Source: VXYL01 sp965199945
GTDB taxonomy: Bacteria; Pseudomonadota; Gammaproteobacteria; Pseudomonadales; Azotimanducaceae
Assembly (NCBI GenBank): GCA_965199945.1
Contig: OZ241354.1
Location: 2,232,001-2,296,000 of the forward strand
Length of the DNA stretch: 64,000 bases
Direction of reading: 5' to 3'
The position numbers and the translations under genes are program-made. How positions within the stretch are numbered: position 1 is the first letter of the stretch; every line of letters starts with the position of its first letter. Shown here one piece after another: positions 18,397 to 27,212 of the stretch. The notes under the pieces were generated by a model. It was not told the DNA's origin. It saw only the letters and a list, made by a program, of their open reading frames with translations, and did no database searches.

Positions 18397-21105
18397 ATGG
18401 CCACTTCCGGGGAATCGCAGATCGCAGACGCTTGCGCAGGAACGGATCCCAATCCCGCCGAGACGCGCGAATGGCTGGACTCCATCGAGTACGTTCTGGA
18501 AGGCCAGGGCATCGAGCGCGCCAACTACCTCTTGGAGCGGCTCTCCTCGCGGCTCACCGAAACCGGCGCCCGGCTGCCGTACACGATCACCACGCCGTAC
18601 CGCAACACGATTCCCGCCAACCGCGAAGCGTTCATGCCCGGCGACCTCTTCATCGAGCGGCGGATCCGTTCGCTGGTGCGCTGGAACGCGCTGGCGATGG
18701 TAGTGCGCGCCAATCGCGGCGACGGCGACCTCGGCGGACACATCTCCACCTTCGCCTCGGCGGCGACGCTCTACGACGTCGGCTTCAACTACTTCTTTCG
18801 CGGCCCGTCCGACGACCAGGCGGGAGACCTCATCTACTTCCAAGGCCACAGCGCGCCGGGCATCTACGCGCGCTCGTACTTGGAGGGGCGGCTCGACGAG
18901 AAGGACCTCGACGCCTTCCGGCGCGAAGTGGACGGCGGGTTGTCCTCCTATCCCCACCCTTGGCTGATGCCCGACTACTGGCAGTTCCCCACCGTGTCGA
19001 TGGGGCTCGGGCCGATCCAGGCGATCTATCAAGCGCACATCATGAAGTATCTGGACAGCCGCGGCCTCATCCCCATGGGCGACCGCAAGGTGTGGGCGTT
19101 CCTGGGCGACGGCGAGTGCGACGAGCCGGAGTCCTTGGGCGCGCTGGGTCTGGCCGGACGCGAAAAGCTGGACAACCTGATCTTCGTCGTGAACTGCAAT
19201 CTGCAACGCCTGGACGGGCCCGTGCGCGGCAACGGCAAGATCATCCAGGAGCTCGAAGGCGCGTTTCGGGGCGCTGGCTGGAACGTCCTCAAGGTGGTGT
19301 GGGGGCGGCTTTGGGATCCGCTCTTCGCCAACGACCGCGACGGCCTGATGCAGCAGCGCATGGACGAAGCGGTGGACGGCGAATACCAGAACTACAAGGC
19401 CAAGGGCGGCGGCTACACCCGCGAGCACTTCTTCGGCCGGCATCCGGCCTTGGCCGAGCGCGTGGCCGCGCTTTCGGACGACGACATCATGCGCCTGAAC
19501 CGGGGCGGCCACGATCCCTTCAAGGTCTACGCCGCCTACCACGCCGCCTTCCACCACACGGCCGAACCGACGGTGATTCTGGCGAAGACGGTGAAGGGCT
19601 ACGGCATGGGCGACGCCGGCGAAGCGGAGAACACCACGCACCAGGTGAAGAAGCTCGGCACCGAGGATCTCAAGCACTTCCGCGACCGGTTCGACATCCC
19701 GCTCGGCGACGATGCCCTTGCGGACGTGCCCTACTACCGGCCGGCGCCGGATTCGCCGGAGGCGGTCTATCTGAAGCGGCAGCGCGCCAGGCTCGGCGGC
19801 GCCATCCCCAAGCGCGTGGAATCCCTGCGCGACGTGAAGACGCCGGCCCTGTCCATTTTCGCGCAGCAACTGCAAGGCACCGGCGAGCGCCCCGTGTCCA
19901 CCACGATGGCCTTCGTGCGCTTGCTCTCCACGTTGACCCGCGACGCGGAGCTCGGCAAGCGCATCGTGCCGATCATCCCCGACGAGGCGCGCACCTTCGG
20001 CATGGAGGGGATGTTCCGGCAGCTTGGCATCTACTCCTCGGAAGGGCAGCTCTATCAGCCCGAGGACTTCGGCGAGATCGCGTCCTATCGGGAATCCAAG
20101 GACGGCCAGGTGCTCGAAGAGGGCATCAACGAATCAGGCGCCTTCGCCGCATGGCTCTCGGCGGCGACCTCCTACAGCACCCACCGCTACACGCTGGTTC
20201 CCTTCTACATCTTCTATTCGATGTTCGGCTTCCAGCGCGTCGGCGATCTCGCCTGGGCCGCCGGCGACATGCAGGCGCGCGGCTTTTTGATGGGCGCCAC
20301 CGCTGGCCGCACCACGTTGAATGGCGAAGGGCTTCAGCATCAGGACGGCCACAGCCACCTGCTCGCGTCGGCCATTCCGAACTGCGTCGCCTACGACCCC
20401 TGCTACGCCTTCGAGCTCGCGGTGATCGTCCACGACGGCCTGCGGCGGATGTTCGGCGAGGGCGAGCGCGTCTTCTACTACGTGACGCTGATGAACGAGA
20501 ACTACGCGCAGCCGGCTCTGCCGGAAAGCCAAGGCGGTCCGGACGGCGTCGAAGCGCACATCCTGCGCGGCATGTACAAGCTGGAATCCGTCGGCGACGG
20601 CAGTGCCGGAGGCAAGCGCGTGCGGCTGCTCGGCAGCGGCGCCATTCTGCGCGAGGTGCGCAAGGCCGCGCGCCGGCTGCACGAGCAGCACGGCGTGGCA
20701 AGTGAGGTCTACAGCGTCACCAGCTTCACCGAGCTGGCGCGGGAGGGCAGCGACGTGGCGCGCTGGAATCTCCTCCACGCGGACGAGCCGTCGCGTCGCA
20801 GCCATGTTGCACGGTGTCTCGACGGCGACGCGCCGGTGATCGCCGCCACGGACTACGTCAAGGCGCTGGCGGAGGGCATTCGCGGGCATTTCCGCGCGCC
20901 CTACCGCGTGCTGGGCACTGACGGCTTCGGGCGCAGCGACACGCGGGCGAAGCTGCGCGACTTCTTCGAGGTGGACGAGCGCTTCGTGACCTTGGCGGCG
21001 CTGCGCGAGCTCCAGGACCGCCAAGTGGTTTCGGCGGCGGAAGTGGCCGGCGCGATGCGCGAGATGGGCATTTCCCCAGACAAGGCCAATCCGAGGTTGT
21101 CGTGA
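18397..21105 (+). CDS. aceE: Pyruvate dehydrogenase E1 component (homodimeric)
   Basis: E1p decarboxylates pyruvate with thiamine diphosphate and reductively acetylates the E2 lipoyl group. The 902-aa length fits the homodimeric proteobacterial type. Landmarks are ETREWLDSIEYVLEGQG at the N-terminus, GHISTFASAATLYDVGFN, the TPP/Mg motif VWAFLGDGECDEPESLG, and FGMEGMFRQLGIYSS, with ENYAQPALPE in the C-terminal domain. A TATACT at 18368-18373 could be a -10 box. It overlaps aceF by 4 nt (GTGA). Confidence 0.97.
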   Translation: MATSGESQIADACAGTDPNPAETREWLDSIEYVLEGQGIERANYLLERLSSRLTETGARLPYTITTPYRNTIPANREAFMPGDLFIERRIRSLVRWNALAMVVRANRGDGDLGGHISTFASAATLYDVGFNYFFRGPSDDQAGDLIYFQGHSAPGIYARSYLEGRLDEKDLDAFRREVDGGLSSYPHPWLMPDYWQFPTVSMGLGPIQAIYQAHIMKYLDSRGLIPMGDRKVWAFLGDGECDEPESLGALGLAGREKLDNLIFVVNCNLQRLDGPVRGNGKIIQELEGAFRGAGWNVLKVVWGRLWDPLFANDRDGLMQQRMDEAVDGEYQNYKAKGGGYTREHFFGRHPALAERVAALSDDDIMRLNRGGHDPFKVYAAYHAAFHHTAEPTVILAKTVKGYGMGDAGEAENTTHQVKKLGTEDLKHFRDRFDIPLGDDALADVPYYRPAPDSPEAVYLKRQRARLGGAIPKRVESLRDVKTPALSIFAQQLQGTGERPVSTTMAFVRLLSTLTRDAELGKRIVPIIPDEARTFGMEGMFRQLGIYSSEGQLYQPEDFGEIASYRESKDGQVLEEGINESGAFAAWLSAATSYSTHRYTLVPFYIFYSMFGFQRVGDLAWAAGDMQARGFLMGATAGRTTLNGEGLQHQDGHSHLLASAIPNCVAYDPCYAFELAVIVHDGLRRMFGEGERVFYYVTLMNENYAQPALPESQGGPDGVEAHILRGMYKLESVGDGSAGGKRVRLLGSGAILREVRKAARRLHEQHGVASEVYSVTSFTELAREGSDVARWNLLHADEPSRRSHVARCLDGDAPVIAATDYVKALAEGIRGHFRAPYRVLGTDGFGRSDTRAKLRDFFEVDERFVTLAALRELQDRQVVSAAEVAGAMREMGISPDKANPRLS

Positions 21106-22406
21106 GGGAAGTGACGATCCCGGACATCGGCGACGCCGAGGAGGTAGAGGTCATCGAGATCTGCGTCTCGCCTGGCGATGCCGTCGCCGAGAACGACGCG
21201 CTGATCGTCATCGAATCCGACAAGGCGTCAATGGAAGTGCCATCGCCCTTCGCCGGCACCGTCTCGGAAGTGCTGGTGGCGCTTTCGGACCACGTCAACG
21301 CCGGCGATGCGATTGTCCGTCTGGAAGGCGCGGAACGCGACGCGCCCGATGTCGATGCCCAGCAGGCCGAGGCTGGTGCTGTGTCCGAGACCGCCGCCCA
21401 CGCAGCGGCGGTGCCGGAGGCGGCACCGGACACGCAAACCGAGCCGACGACGGCTTCTTCGCCGCAAGCTGCGAGCGCAACGCAAGCGCCCGCGACGACG
21501 CAACAGCCAAGCTCGCCCGGCAAGGTCTACGCCGGGCCGGCAGTGCGGCGACTGGCCCGCGAAATGGGCGTTGCCTTGGCCCAAGTTCAAGGCACCGGCG
21601 TCGCCGGGCGCATCGTCAAGGACGACGTCAAGGCATTCGTGAAACGGGCCTTGACGGCGCAACCGATGCAAGGGCCGGCGCTCCAGCCGATGGAGGCGAT
21701 CGACTTCTCGCGCTTCGGCGAGGTCGAGATCGTGCCCCTGACGCGCATCCGGCAGCGCGGCGCCGCGAACCTGCACCGCAGTTGGCAGCATGTGGTCCAC
21801 GTCACCGCGCACGACGATGCGGACGTGACCGACCTCGACGCCTTCCGCGCCTCGCTGCGCGAGGAAGCGCCGGACGCGAAGCTCACGCCGCTGCCGTTCA
21901 TCGTCAAGGCCAGCATCCACGCGATGCGCCGGCATCCGCGCTTCAACGCCTCCCTCGACCCATCCGCCACGGCGCTCGTCTGCAAGCGCTACTTCCACAT
22001 CGGCATCGCCGTGGACACCGAGGACGGACTCGTGGTGCCGGTGGTGCGCGACGCCGACCAGCTCGGCCTCTTCGATTTGGCGGAGAAGATCGCCGCGCTG
22101 TCGCACGCCGCGCGCGAGGGCAAGCTGCGGCCCGACGACCTGCAAGGCGGCAGCTTCACGATCTCCAGCCTCGGCGCCATCGGCGGCACCGGCTTCACGC
22201 CGATCGTGAACGCGCCGGAAGTGGCCATCCTCGGCGTCGCGCGCCTTGTCGTGCGGCCGGTGTGGGACGGCGCCGAGTTCCGCCCGCGCAAAATGCTGCC
22301 CCTGTCGCTCTCCTACGACCACCGCGCCATCAACGGCGCCGAAGCCGGCCGTTTCATGGCCGAACTGGTGGCGACGCTGGAGGACATCCGGCGCCTGGCG
22401 CTGTAG
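21102..22406 (+). CDS. aceF: Pyruvate dehydrogenase E2, dihydrolipoamide acetyltransferase
   Basis: E2p forms the core of the complex and transfers acetyl groups to CoA. The 434-aa protein has one N-terminal lipoyl domain with the modified lysine in IESDKASMEVPSP, an Ala/Pro/Thr-rich linker (about 85-140), a peripheral-subunit-binding domain (AVRRLAREMGVALAQVQGTG), and the catalytic domain ending in SYDHRAINGAEAGRF with the catalytic His. Only one lipoyl domain is present where enterobacterial AceF has three. It starts with GTG overlapping the aceE stop. No lpd gene follows within the window. Confidence 0.95.
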   Translation: MREVTIPDIGDAEEVEVIEICVSPGDAVAENDALIVIESDKASMEVPSPFAGTVSEVLVALSDHVNAGDAIVRLEGAERDAPDVDAQQAEAGAVSETAAHAAAVPEAAPDTQTEPTTASSPQAASATQAPATTQQPSSPGKVYAGPAVRRLAREMGVALAQVQGTGVAGRIVKDDVKAFVKRALTAQPMQGPALQPMEAIDFSRFGEVEIVPLTRIRQRGAANLHRSWQHVVHVTAHDDADVTDLDAFRASLREEAPDAKLTPLPFIVKASIHAMRRHPRFNASLDPSATALVCKRYFHIGIAVDTEDGLVVPVVRDADQLGLFDLAEKIAALSHAAREGKLRPDDLQGGSFTISSLGAIGGTGFTPIVNAPEVAILGVARLVVRPVWDGAEFRPRKMLPLSLSYDHRAINGAEAGRFMAELVATLEDIRRLAL

Positions 22407-22417
22407 GCGACGTGCGG

Positions 22418-23125
22418 ATGGCAACTTCGCCTTGGCGGATTCGCGCCGCCGCGCTGGCGCTCTTCGGCGCCGCGCAGGTTGCCGTCGCTGGGCCAGCCGG
22501 CGACGATGCCGCGAGTCGCTATCGCGCCGTGCTGGCCGCAGACTCGGACGTTCCCGTCGCATGCAGCTTCACGGTGTTCTCCGAGTCGTCAGAACGCCCC
22601 GACGAAGTCCACGAGGAACGCTTTGATGCACACGGCGATGACGGCCGCTGGCAACTCGTCGCGGTCAACGGCGAGGCGCCCTCCGCGCGCGCCCTCGACG
22701 ACTATGCGAAGGCGAGTGGCGAGCGCGCACGACGGCCGAGCACCGCCGCCGACTTTCCGCTCGCGGACGTGATCGACGAACAGTCCGTCGCCGTGGCGCG
22801 GGAAGACGCGCGGACCGTCACGTTCTCCTTCTCGCCGACGGAAGAAGGCGCTCCCGAGCCGCAGAAGGTGGCCGGCACGCTGGTCGTCGACAAGGCGACG
22901 TTGCGCCCACGTCGCTTTGTCGTGGCCAATACAGAGACGCTCTCTCCAGCACCGACGGTGAAGATGCAGGAGTTCCGCCAGGAGATCGACTTCGCCGTCG
23001 ATGCGGCGACCGGTGCGCTGATCTTCGAGTCCATGCGCTTCGCCGTGCGCGGCCGGGCGATGGTGTTCAAGAAGATCAACGAGGAAGTAACGCTCCGGTT
23101 CTCGGACTACGACTGCCGGACTTGA
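22418..23125 (+). CDS. Secreted protein of unknown function
   Basis: A 235-aa product from ATG 22418 with an apparent Sec signal peptide (basic WRIR, then AAALALFGAAQVAVAGPA, cleavage likely after AVA). The rest is hydrophilic and beta-rich, with a repeated pattern of short strands (RTVTFSF, VAGTLVVDKATLRPRRFVV, LIFESMRFAVRGRAMVF). The layout recalls periplasmic proteins that report on membrane lipids, but I do not recognise a family. It lies 11 bp after aceF and may be in its operon, and it overlaps the convergent downstream gene by 19 bp. Confidence 0.6.
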   Translation: MATSPWRIRAAALALFGAAQVAVAGPAGDDAASRYRAVLAADSDVPVACSFTVFSESSERPDEVHEERFDAHGDDGRWQLVAVNGEAPSARALDDYAKASGERARRPSTAADFPLADVIDEQSVAVAREDARTVTFSFSPTEEGAPEPQKVAGTLVVDKATLRPRRFVVANTETLSPAPTVKMQEFRQEIDFAVDAATGALIFESMRFAVRGRAMVFKKINEEVTLRFSDYDCRT

Positions 23126-24174
23126 GCGCCGGCGCTGGGTGCTCGCCGCCACAGGCGTTCCTCCCGCGCCACCGTGCGCGCAAGGACGAACAGATAGTCC
23201 GAGAGGCGGTTCAGATACACGCCGACCGCGATGCCGCGCAGCGCGTCGTCGTCTTCATGCGAGGGGCAGGCCCCTCGCGCTCCCCCGCTGAGGGCTCCTT
23301 CATGCGAGGGGCAGGCCCCTCGCGCTCCCCCGCTGAGGGCTGTCCCATGCGAGGGGCGGGCCCCTCGCGCTCCCCCGCTGAGGGCTCCTTCGCTCGCCCG
23401 CCACCAAGCGCGCTCGGCGCGGCGCACGACCGTGCGCGCGACGTGGGCGACGCTTGCCGCCCGGCCGCCGCCCGGCAGGATGAACTCGCGCAGGGGCTCG
23501 AGGGCACTGTTCAAGTCTTGGGTTTGCGCGGCGAGAGACGCGGCGAGACCGTCCCAATCCAGTGCATCTGCCGTCTCGGTGCCGGTTGCCGCGACGGCGC
23601 CGGCGTCGAACAGGCGCGACTGGATGTCGCGCAAGTGTTCGGCGAGTGCGGCATCGACTTCCTCGGCAAGCAGGCCGAGCATGCTGTTCGCTTCGTCCAA
23701 CGCGCCCACCAGTTCGATGCGCGGGTCGGACTTGCGGTAGCGCCGACCGTCGGCCAGCGACGTCGTCCCCGCGTCGCCGGTGCTGGTGGTCACGCGGTCG
23801 ATGCGGTTGCGTTCGGTCGTCGGCTGCTCCGGCCGCCAACCGCAACTGTCCAAATCGAGGCGGCCGTTCCTGAAGCGATGGCCCTCTTCGCGCAGTCGTC
23901 GGCGCTGCCGTCGGCCGGCGTCGCCGGGCAGCGAAACCGCGCCGCGGGCGTTCAGCACGCGATGCCAAGGCAAGCGGCTCTCCTTCGGCAGCCGCGCCAT
24001 CGCTTTGCCGACGGCGCGGGCGCCGTTCGGCAGCGCGGCGAGTTCGGCGACTTGGCCGTAGGTCGCGACACAGCCCTCGGGAATGGCCGCGACGACCTGC
24101 CAAATGCGTTCGTCGGCGCTGGAACCGAACTCGTTCGACCTCGCCGGCCGCTGCTGGTCCGACGCGCTCAACAC
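23107..24174 (-). CDS. Fusion of alkyltransferase-like (ATL) domain and PduO-type cobalamin adenosyltransferase
   Basis: Residues about 22-115 are an MGMT-type DNA-binding domain (GCVATYGQVAELA, then RLPWHRVLNARG). Trp70 stands where active methyltransferases have Cys (PCHR), so this half is an ATL protein that flags alkylated bases. Residues about 124-355 are a PduO-type ATP:cob(I)alamin adenosyltransferase: RIDRVTTSTGDAGTTSLADG, LVGALDEANSMLGLL, VVRRAERAWW at 249-258 and YLNRLSDYLFVLAR at 320-333. No stop or good start lies between the halves. Residues about 262-306 are three in-frame copies of a 15-aa repeat inserted between two active-site segments. The start (GTG 24174) is uncertain. Confidence 0.75.
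   Translation of the reverse strand: MLSASDQQRPARSNEFGSSADERIWQVVAAIPEGCVATYGQVAELAALPNGARAVGKAMARLPKESRLPWHRVLNARGAVSLPGDAGRRQRRRLREEGHRFRNGRLDLDSCGWRPEQPTTERNRIDRVTTSTGDAGTTSLADGRRYRKSDPRIELVGALDEANSMLGLLAEEVDAALAEHLRDIQSRLFDAGAVAATGTETADALDWDGLAASLAAQTQDLNSALEPLREFILPGGGRAASVAHVARTVVRRAERAWWRASEGALSGGARGARPSHGTALSGGARGACPSHEGALSGGARGACPSHEDDDALRGIAVGVYLNRLSDYLFVLARTVAREERLWRRAPSAGAQVRQS
23257..23391. repeat. Three in-frame 45-bp palindromic repeats inside the adenosyltransferase
   Basis: Units lie at 23257-23301, 23302-23346 and 23347-23391, each exactly 45 bp. Each contains a perfect hairpin GCGAGGGGC-AG-GCCCCTCGC (CG in the loop of the third unit). On the coding strand each unit reads E-G-A-L-S-G-G-A-R-G-A-C-P-S-H or close to it. 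The same family is found at 55166-55264 and 58957-60615. Confidence 0.93.
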
Positions 24175-24217
24175 GCCCAGAGTTGCGCAGCAACTCGCAC
24201 GCGCCCGCAGGGCGCGC

Positions 24218-25015
24218 CTAGAGCGTCTCGGTCAGCTTCTTCATGCCCTCGCCCAGGTTCATCCAGGCGGCGCGGACGATCATGCGGTCCCAGCCGATGC
24301 AGAAGTCGCGCACGCCCAGATCGACGTAGCGCTTCGCTTGTTCCACGGCGCCGATCTCGATGCGCGGTCGGATGCCGTATTCCAGCGACTTGGCGATCAC
24401 CTTCTCCTCGAAGGGCCGGATGTCGGGCGAGGCCATGAGGCGCATCTGCCCGCGCGAGAAGCTGAAGTCCGCTGGCCCCCACTGGGTCATGTCCACGCCG
24501 CGCTCCTTGGCGCGCCCAAGCACGTCGTCCAGCCCCTCCACGGTGACGTTCTTCTCGATCATGATGGCGAAGACGACGGACTGCAGATCCTCCAGGTAGC
24601 CGTCCATGCTGTAGCTGCCGAGCGCCGGACGGCGCAGCTTCACGCCCATCAGCCCGCCGGTGTTGGGCGTGTCCGGGGCGATGGCGCGATGGCAGTCGTC
24701 GACGTCTTCCGGCGTGCGCACGTCGGTGAAGAGCACGGACTTGAAGCCGGCGCCCAAGGCGACCTGGGCCCAGAAGCTCTGGGCTTCCTGGTCGAGCTTG
24801 ATCATCAGCGGCAGGTTGCCGCACTGGGCGGAGCGCGCCAAGTGGTAGAGCAGGCGCATGTCGAAGGCCGAGTACTCGGCCACGTATTCGGCGTAGTCGA
24901 ACATTCCCGTGTCGCCGATGATCTCCGGAATGTCCGCATCGGCGAGCAGGAAGTGCGTGCCGACGGTCGGCTCGCCGCGATCGAACTTCTCGCGGAAGGT
25001 GTTGTGCAGAATCAT
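24218..25015 (-). CDS. HpcH/HpaI aldolase family protein
   Basis: A 265-aa cytoplasmic protein with the TIM-barrel pattern of class II pyruvate aldolases. It has VGTHFLLADADIPEIIGDTG, then DYAEYVAEYSAFD, LMIKLDQEA, MIEKNVTVEGLDDVL (the metal-binding Glu region) and DLGVRDFCIGWD. Family members cleave 4-hydroxy-2-oxo acids to pyruvate and an aldehyde, but the substrate here is unknown and no other genes of such a pathway are adjacent. It lies 44 bp upstream of the ATL-adenosyltransferase gene and downstream of an amidohydrolase on the same strand. Confidence 0.75.
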   Translation of the reverse strand: MILHNTFREKFDRGEPTVGTHFLLADADIPEIIGDTGMFDYAEYVAEYSAFDMRLLYHLARSAQCGNLPLMIKLDQEAQSFWAQVALGAGFKSVLFTDVRTPEDVDDCHRAIAPDTPNTGGLMGVKLRRPALGSYSMDGYLEDLQSVVFAIMIEKNVTVEGLDDVLGRAKERGVDMTQWGPADFSFSRGQMRLMASPDIRPFEEKVIAKSLEYGIRPRIEIGAVEQAKRYVDLGVRDFCIGWDRMIVRAAWMNLGEGMKKLTETL

Positions 25016-25069
25016 GGCGCATCCTCGACGGGTTGAGCGCGGGAGTGTCCTGCAAGCGCGGGCTGCAAC

Positions 25070-26437
25070 TCAAGGGAGCATCGACGCCGACCACTGCACG
25101 CGTCCGTCGCGCACCGTCGCGGCCACGTCGTCGCTGCGCAGCCGCACGCGGGCCTGGCGCCAAGGCAGCGTGAGCAGGCAGAAGTCCGCGGCCGTGCCCA
25201 CGGCGATGCGCCGGGGCGCGGCGCCGGGCGCGTCGAGCGGCGACGTGAAGAGCGCCAGCGCCTGTTCCGGCGTCAGCGCTTCTTCGGCGCCGAGCACGTC
25301 GCCGTCCGCCGTGCGTCGATCGACGGCCGCGCGCATCGCGCCCCAAGGGTCGGGGTCTCCGAAGGGCGCGTCGGTGCCCCCGCCGAGGGGAATGCCGGCG
25401 TCGAGGAAGGCGCGGCAGCGGTAGAGGTGGGGATGCTCGGCACGCGGCACGTCGCGCAGATAGCGGTCGCCGCGCTCGGCGACGAAGTTCGGCTGGGTGA
25501 CGACGGTTGCCCCGTCGTCCCCCGCGCCCAACTCCCGAAACAGCGTCAAGGCAGCGGCATCGGTCACCGAGGCGTGTTCGATGCGGTCGCCGCGCATGAC
25601 TCCGGCGTCGCCGATTGCCGCGAGGGCGAAGACCAGCTCGGTGCGCGTCGCGCAGTGGACGGCGACCGGCCGCCCGCGCTCATGGGCGTTGGCGATGCGA
25701 TCGCGCGCGGCGTCGAAAGGGGGCAGCTGCGCATCGTCCAGGATGATCTTCAAGCTGCCGCCGTCGAGCGATTCGTCGCCCATGCAGTTGACGCGCTGGC
25801 GCAAGTCCAAGCCGCGGTAGAACGCCACGGTGTCGCGATTGTTGTGCGGCGTCGCTTCCGTGAGCCCGGTGACGCCATAGCTTGCCAAGCGCCGCGAGAC
25901 GTCCTCGACGTCGCCAGGCGAAGTCGCCCGCGGCCAGCGTTCGCGCAGTTGCGCGTCGGCGCGGAACAGTCGTCCGTCCACGGCTTCTTCGCCGATTTCG
26001 CGCAGGGCGGCGGAGTTGAGAAACCACATCTTCCCCGAGCGATGCTGGATGCGCACCGGGCGCGTCGCCTCCAAGCCATCGAGCGCTTGGCGATCCAGCA
26101 GGCCGGCGACGGATTCGTGATAGCCCACGCCGCGGATCCATCCCGACCCCGGCGTGTTGCGCAGCGCGTCCCGAAGCTCGGCGCGGGTGTTGACCACCGG
26201 CGGCCCGCAGGGGAGTGAACGCGATGCCGCGGCAAGCGCCAGCAGGTGAATGTGGTGGTCGTGCAAGCCCGGCAGCAAAGCGCCGCCCTTGGCGTCGATT
26301 TCCCGCTCGTTCGCGCCGTGCTTCAGGCCATGCCCGATTTCAGCGACAAGACCGCCACGGCAGCGCACGTCCAAGCCGCCAACGCCATCGACTTCGGCGC
26401 CGCGCACAAGGAGGCCAGCGACATCTGTGTAGTACAT
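25070..26437 (-). CDS. Amidohydrolase family protein (YtcJ-like)
   Basis: From ATG 26437 the product is 455 aa. The metal-dependent hydrolase pattern is visible: ALLPGLHDHHIHLLAL near residue 53, GRPVAVHCATRTELVFAL near 260, GDRIEHASV, and LGGGTDAPFGDPDPW near 360 with the catalytic Asp. The C-terminus returns to the small beta domain (AVGTAADFCLLTL, then VRDGRVQW). Substrate unknown. The frame stays open to a Met at 26557, which would add 40 residues unlike the family, so the shorter start is preferred. Confidence 0.75.
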   Translation of the reverse strand: MYYTDVAGLLVRGAEVDGVGGLDVRCRGGLVAEIGHGLKHGANEREIDAKGGALLPGLHDHHIHLLALAAASRSLPCGPPVVNTRAELRDALRNTPGSGWIRGVGYHESVAGLLDRQALDGLEATRPVRIQHRSGKMWFLNSAALREIGEEAVDGRLFRADAQLRERWPRATSPGDVEDVSRRLASYGVTGLTEATPHNNRDTVAFYRGLDLRQRVNCMGDESLDGGSLKIILDDAQLPPFDAARDRIANAHERGRPVAVHCATRTELVFALAAIGDAGVMRGDRIEHASVTDAAALTLFRELGAGDDGATVVTQPNFVAERGDRYLRDVPRAEHPHLYRCRAFLDAGIPLGGGTDAPFGDPDPWGAMRAAVDRRTADGDVLGAEEALTPEQALALFTSPLDAPGAAPRRIAVGTAADFCLLTLPWRQARVRLRSDDVAATVRDGRVQWSASMLP

Positions 26438-26808
26438 GCGACTCAACTGTGCGGACTCGATTGCGGAGAAGACGAAAGCCGCGATTCGGGCTGGCGTTCG
26501 GCCAGCGAAGGGAGGCGCGACAAGGGAATTGTGGGACGGTGCAGGCGCGGAGCGCAAGGCCGAGGACGCGCCCTCGCGGCGCCTTGGATCGACTCAAGCG
26601 CCATCCGCCCCGCGACCGCCAACAGCGGCGCACCTTGGCCGAATCAGGTCGTTCAAGGTGGGCTGATTGGGTTGATTCAGTTGATTGACAGTGGGCAACG
26701 TGGCCGTAAACTAGCGTCTTGGGTGGAGGGTCTAGTCTCAGCTCATCCGTGGATGGCTCGTCCCGCCAGCACCGCGCCGACAAACCCAAGCACAGAGGGC
26801 AAGCACAC
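26438..26808. other. 371-bp intergenic region between the amidohydrolase gene and hupB
   Basis: Apart from the hupB promoter at 26685-26712 and the ribosome binding site at 26794-26799, I see no gene here. Short open frames on both strands have no recognisable product. There is a run of TTGATT-like repeats at about 26665-26688. Confidence 0.6.
26685..26712 (+). promoter_or_regulatory. Sigma70-type promoter of hupB
   Basis: TTGACA at 26685-26690 is a perfect -35 box. TAAACT at 26707-26712 follows after a 16-bp spacer. The hupB ATG is 97 bp further on, leaving a leader of about 90 nt. Confidence 0.65.
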
Positions 26809-27081
26809 ATGACCAAGACCGAGCTCATCGACGCGATCGGCAACGAAGCCGATGTTTCCAAAGCCGCCGCGTCCCGCGCCTTGAACGCGACGTTCGCCGC
26901 CATCGCCAAGTCCCTCGCGGAGGGCGAACCGGTGTCGCTCGTCGGCTTCGGCACGTTCCTGGTGCGCGAGCGCTCGGCGCGCACGGGGCGCAATCCGCAG
27001 ACCGGGGAGTCCATCCAAATCGCCGCCTCCAAGGTGCCCGCCTTCAAGCCGGCCAAGGCGCTGAAGGACGCGCTCAACTAA
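26809..27081 (+). CDS. hupB: DNA-binding protein HU-beta
   Basis: HU is the small nucleoid protein that bends DNA as a dimer. The 90-aa product begins MTKTELIDAIGNEADVSKAA and carries the signature VSLVGFGTFLVRERSARTG then RNPQTGESIQI in the beta arm, ending AFKPAKALKDALN. AGAGGG at 26794-26799 lies 9 nt before the ATG. It sits upstream of ppiD in the same order as in E. coli, but lon, which normally precedes it, is replaced by an amidohydrolase on the opposite strand. Confidence 0.97.
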   Translation: MTKTELIDAIGNEADVSKAAASRALNATFAAIAKSLAEGEPVSLVGFGTFLVRERSARTGRNPQTGESIQIAASKVPAFKPAKALKDALN

Positions 27082-27100
27082 GCGCGGAATCCGCCACCGG

Positions 27101-27134
27101 CTTCGAGCCCCTCGGCAGATCGAGGGGTTCGAGG
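27101..27134 (+). terminator. Stem-loop after hupB
   Basis: CTTCGAGCCCCTCG at 27101-27114 can pair with CGAGGGGTTCGAGG at 27121-27134 (one GU pair and one terminal mismatch) around a 6-nt loop. There is no T-tract, so termination is uncertain. Confidence 0.45.
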
Positions 27135-27176
27135 CTCGTGCTCTGCCTTGGGCCTCGGGCTTGATTCGCTGCGCCT

Positions 27177-27206
27177 TTGCGCCTGCGCCGCGAGAAGCAA
27201 TAGAAT
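27177..27206 (+). promoter_or_regulatory. Candidate promoter of ppiD with -10 box 6 nt from start codon
   Basis: TTGCGC at 27177-27182, an 18-bp spacer and TAGAAT at 27201-27206. The ATG at 27213 is only 6 nt downstream and lacks a ribosome binding site, pointing to a leaderless transcript. Confidence 0.45.
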
Positions 27207-27212
27207 CGAACC

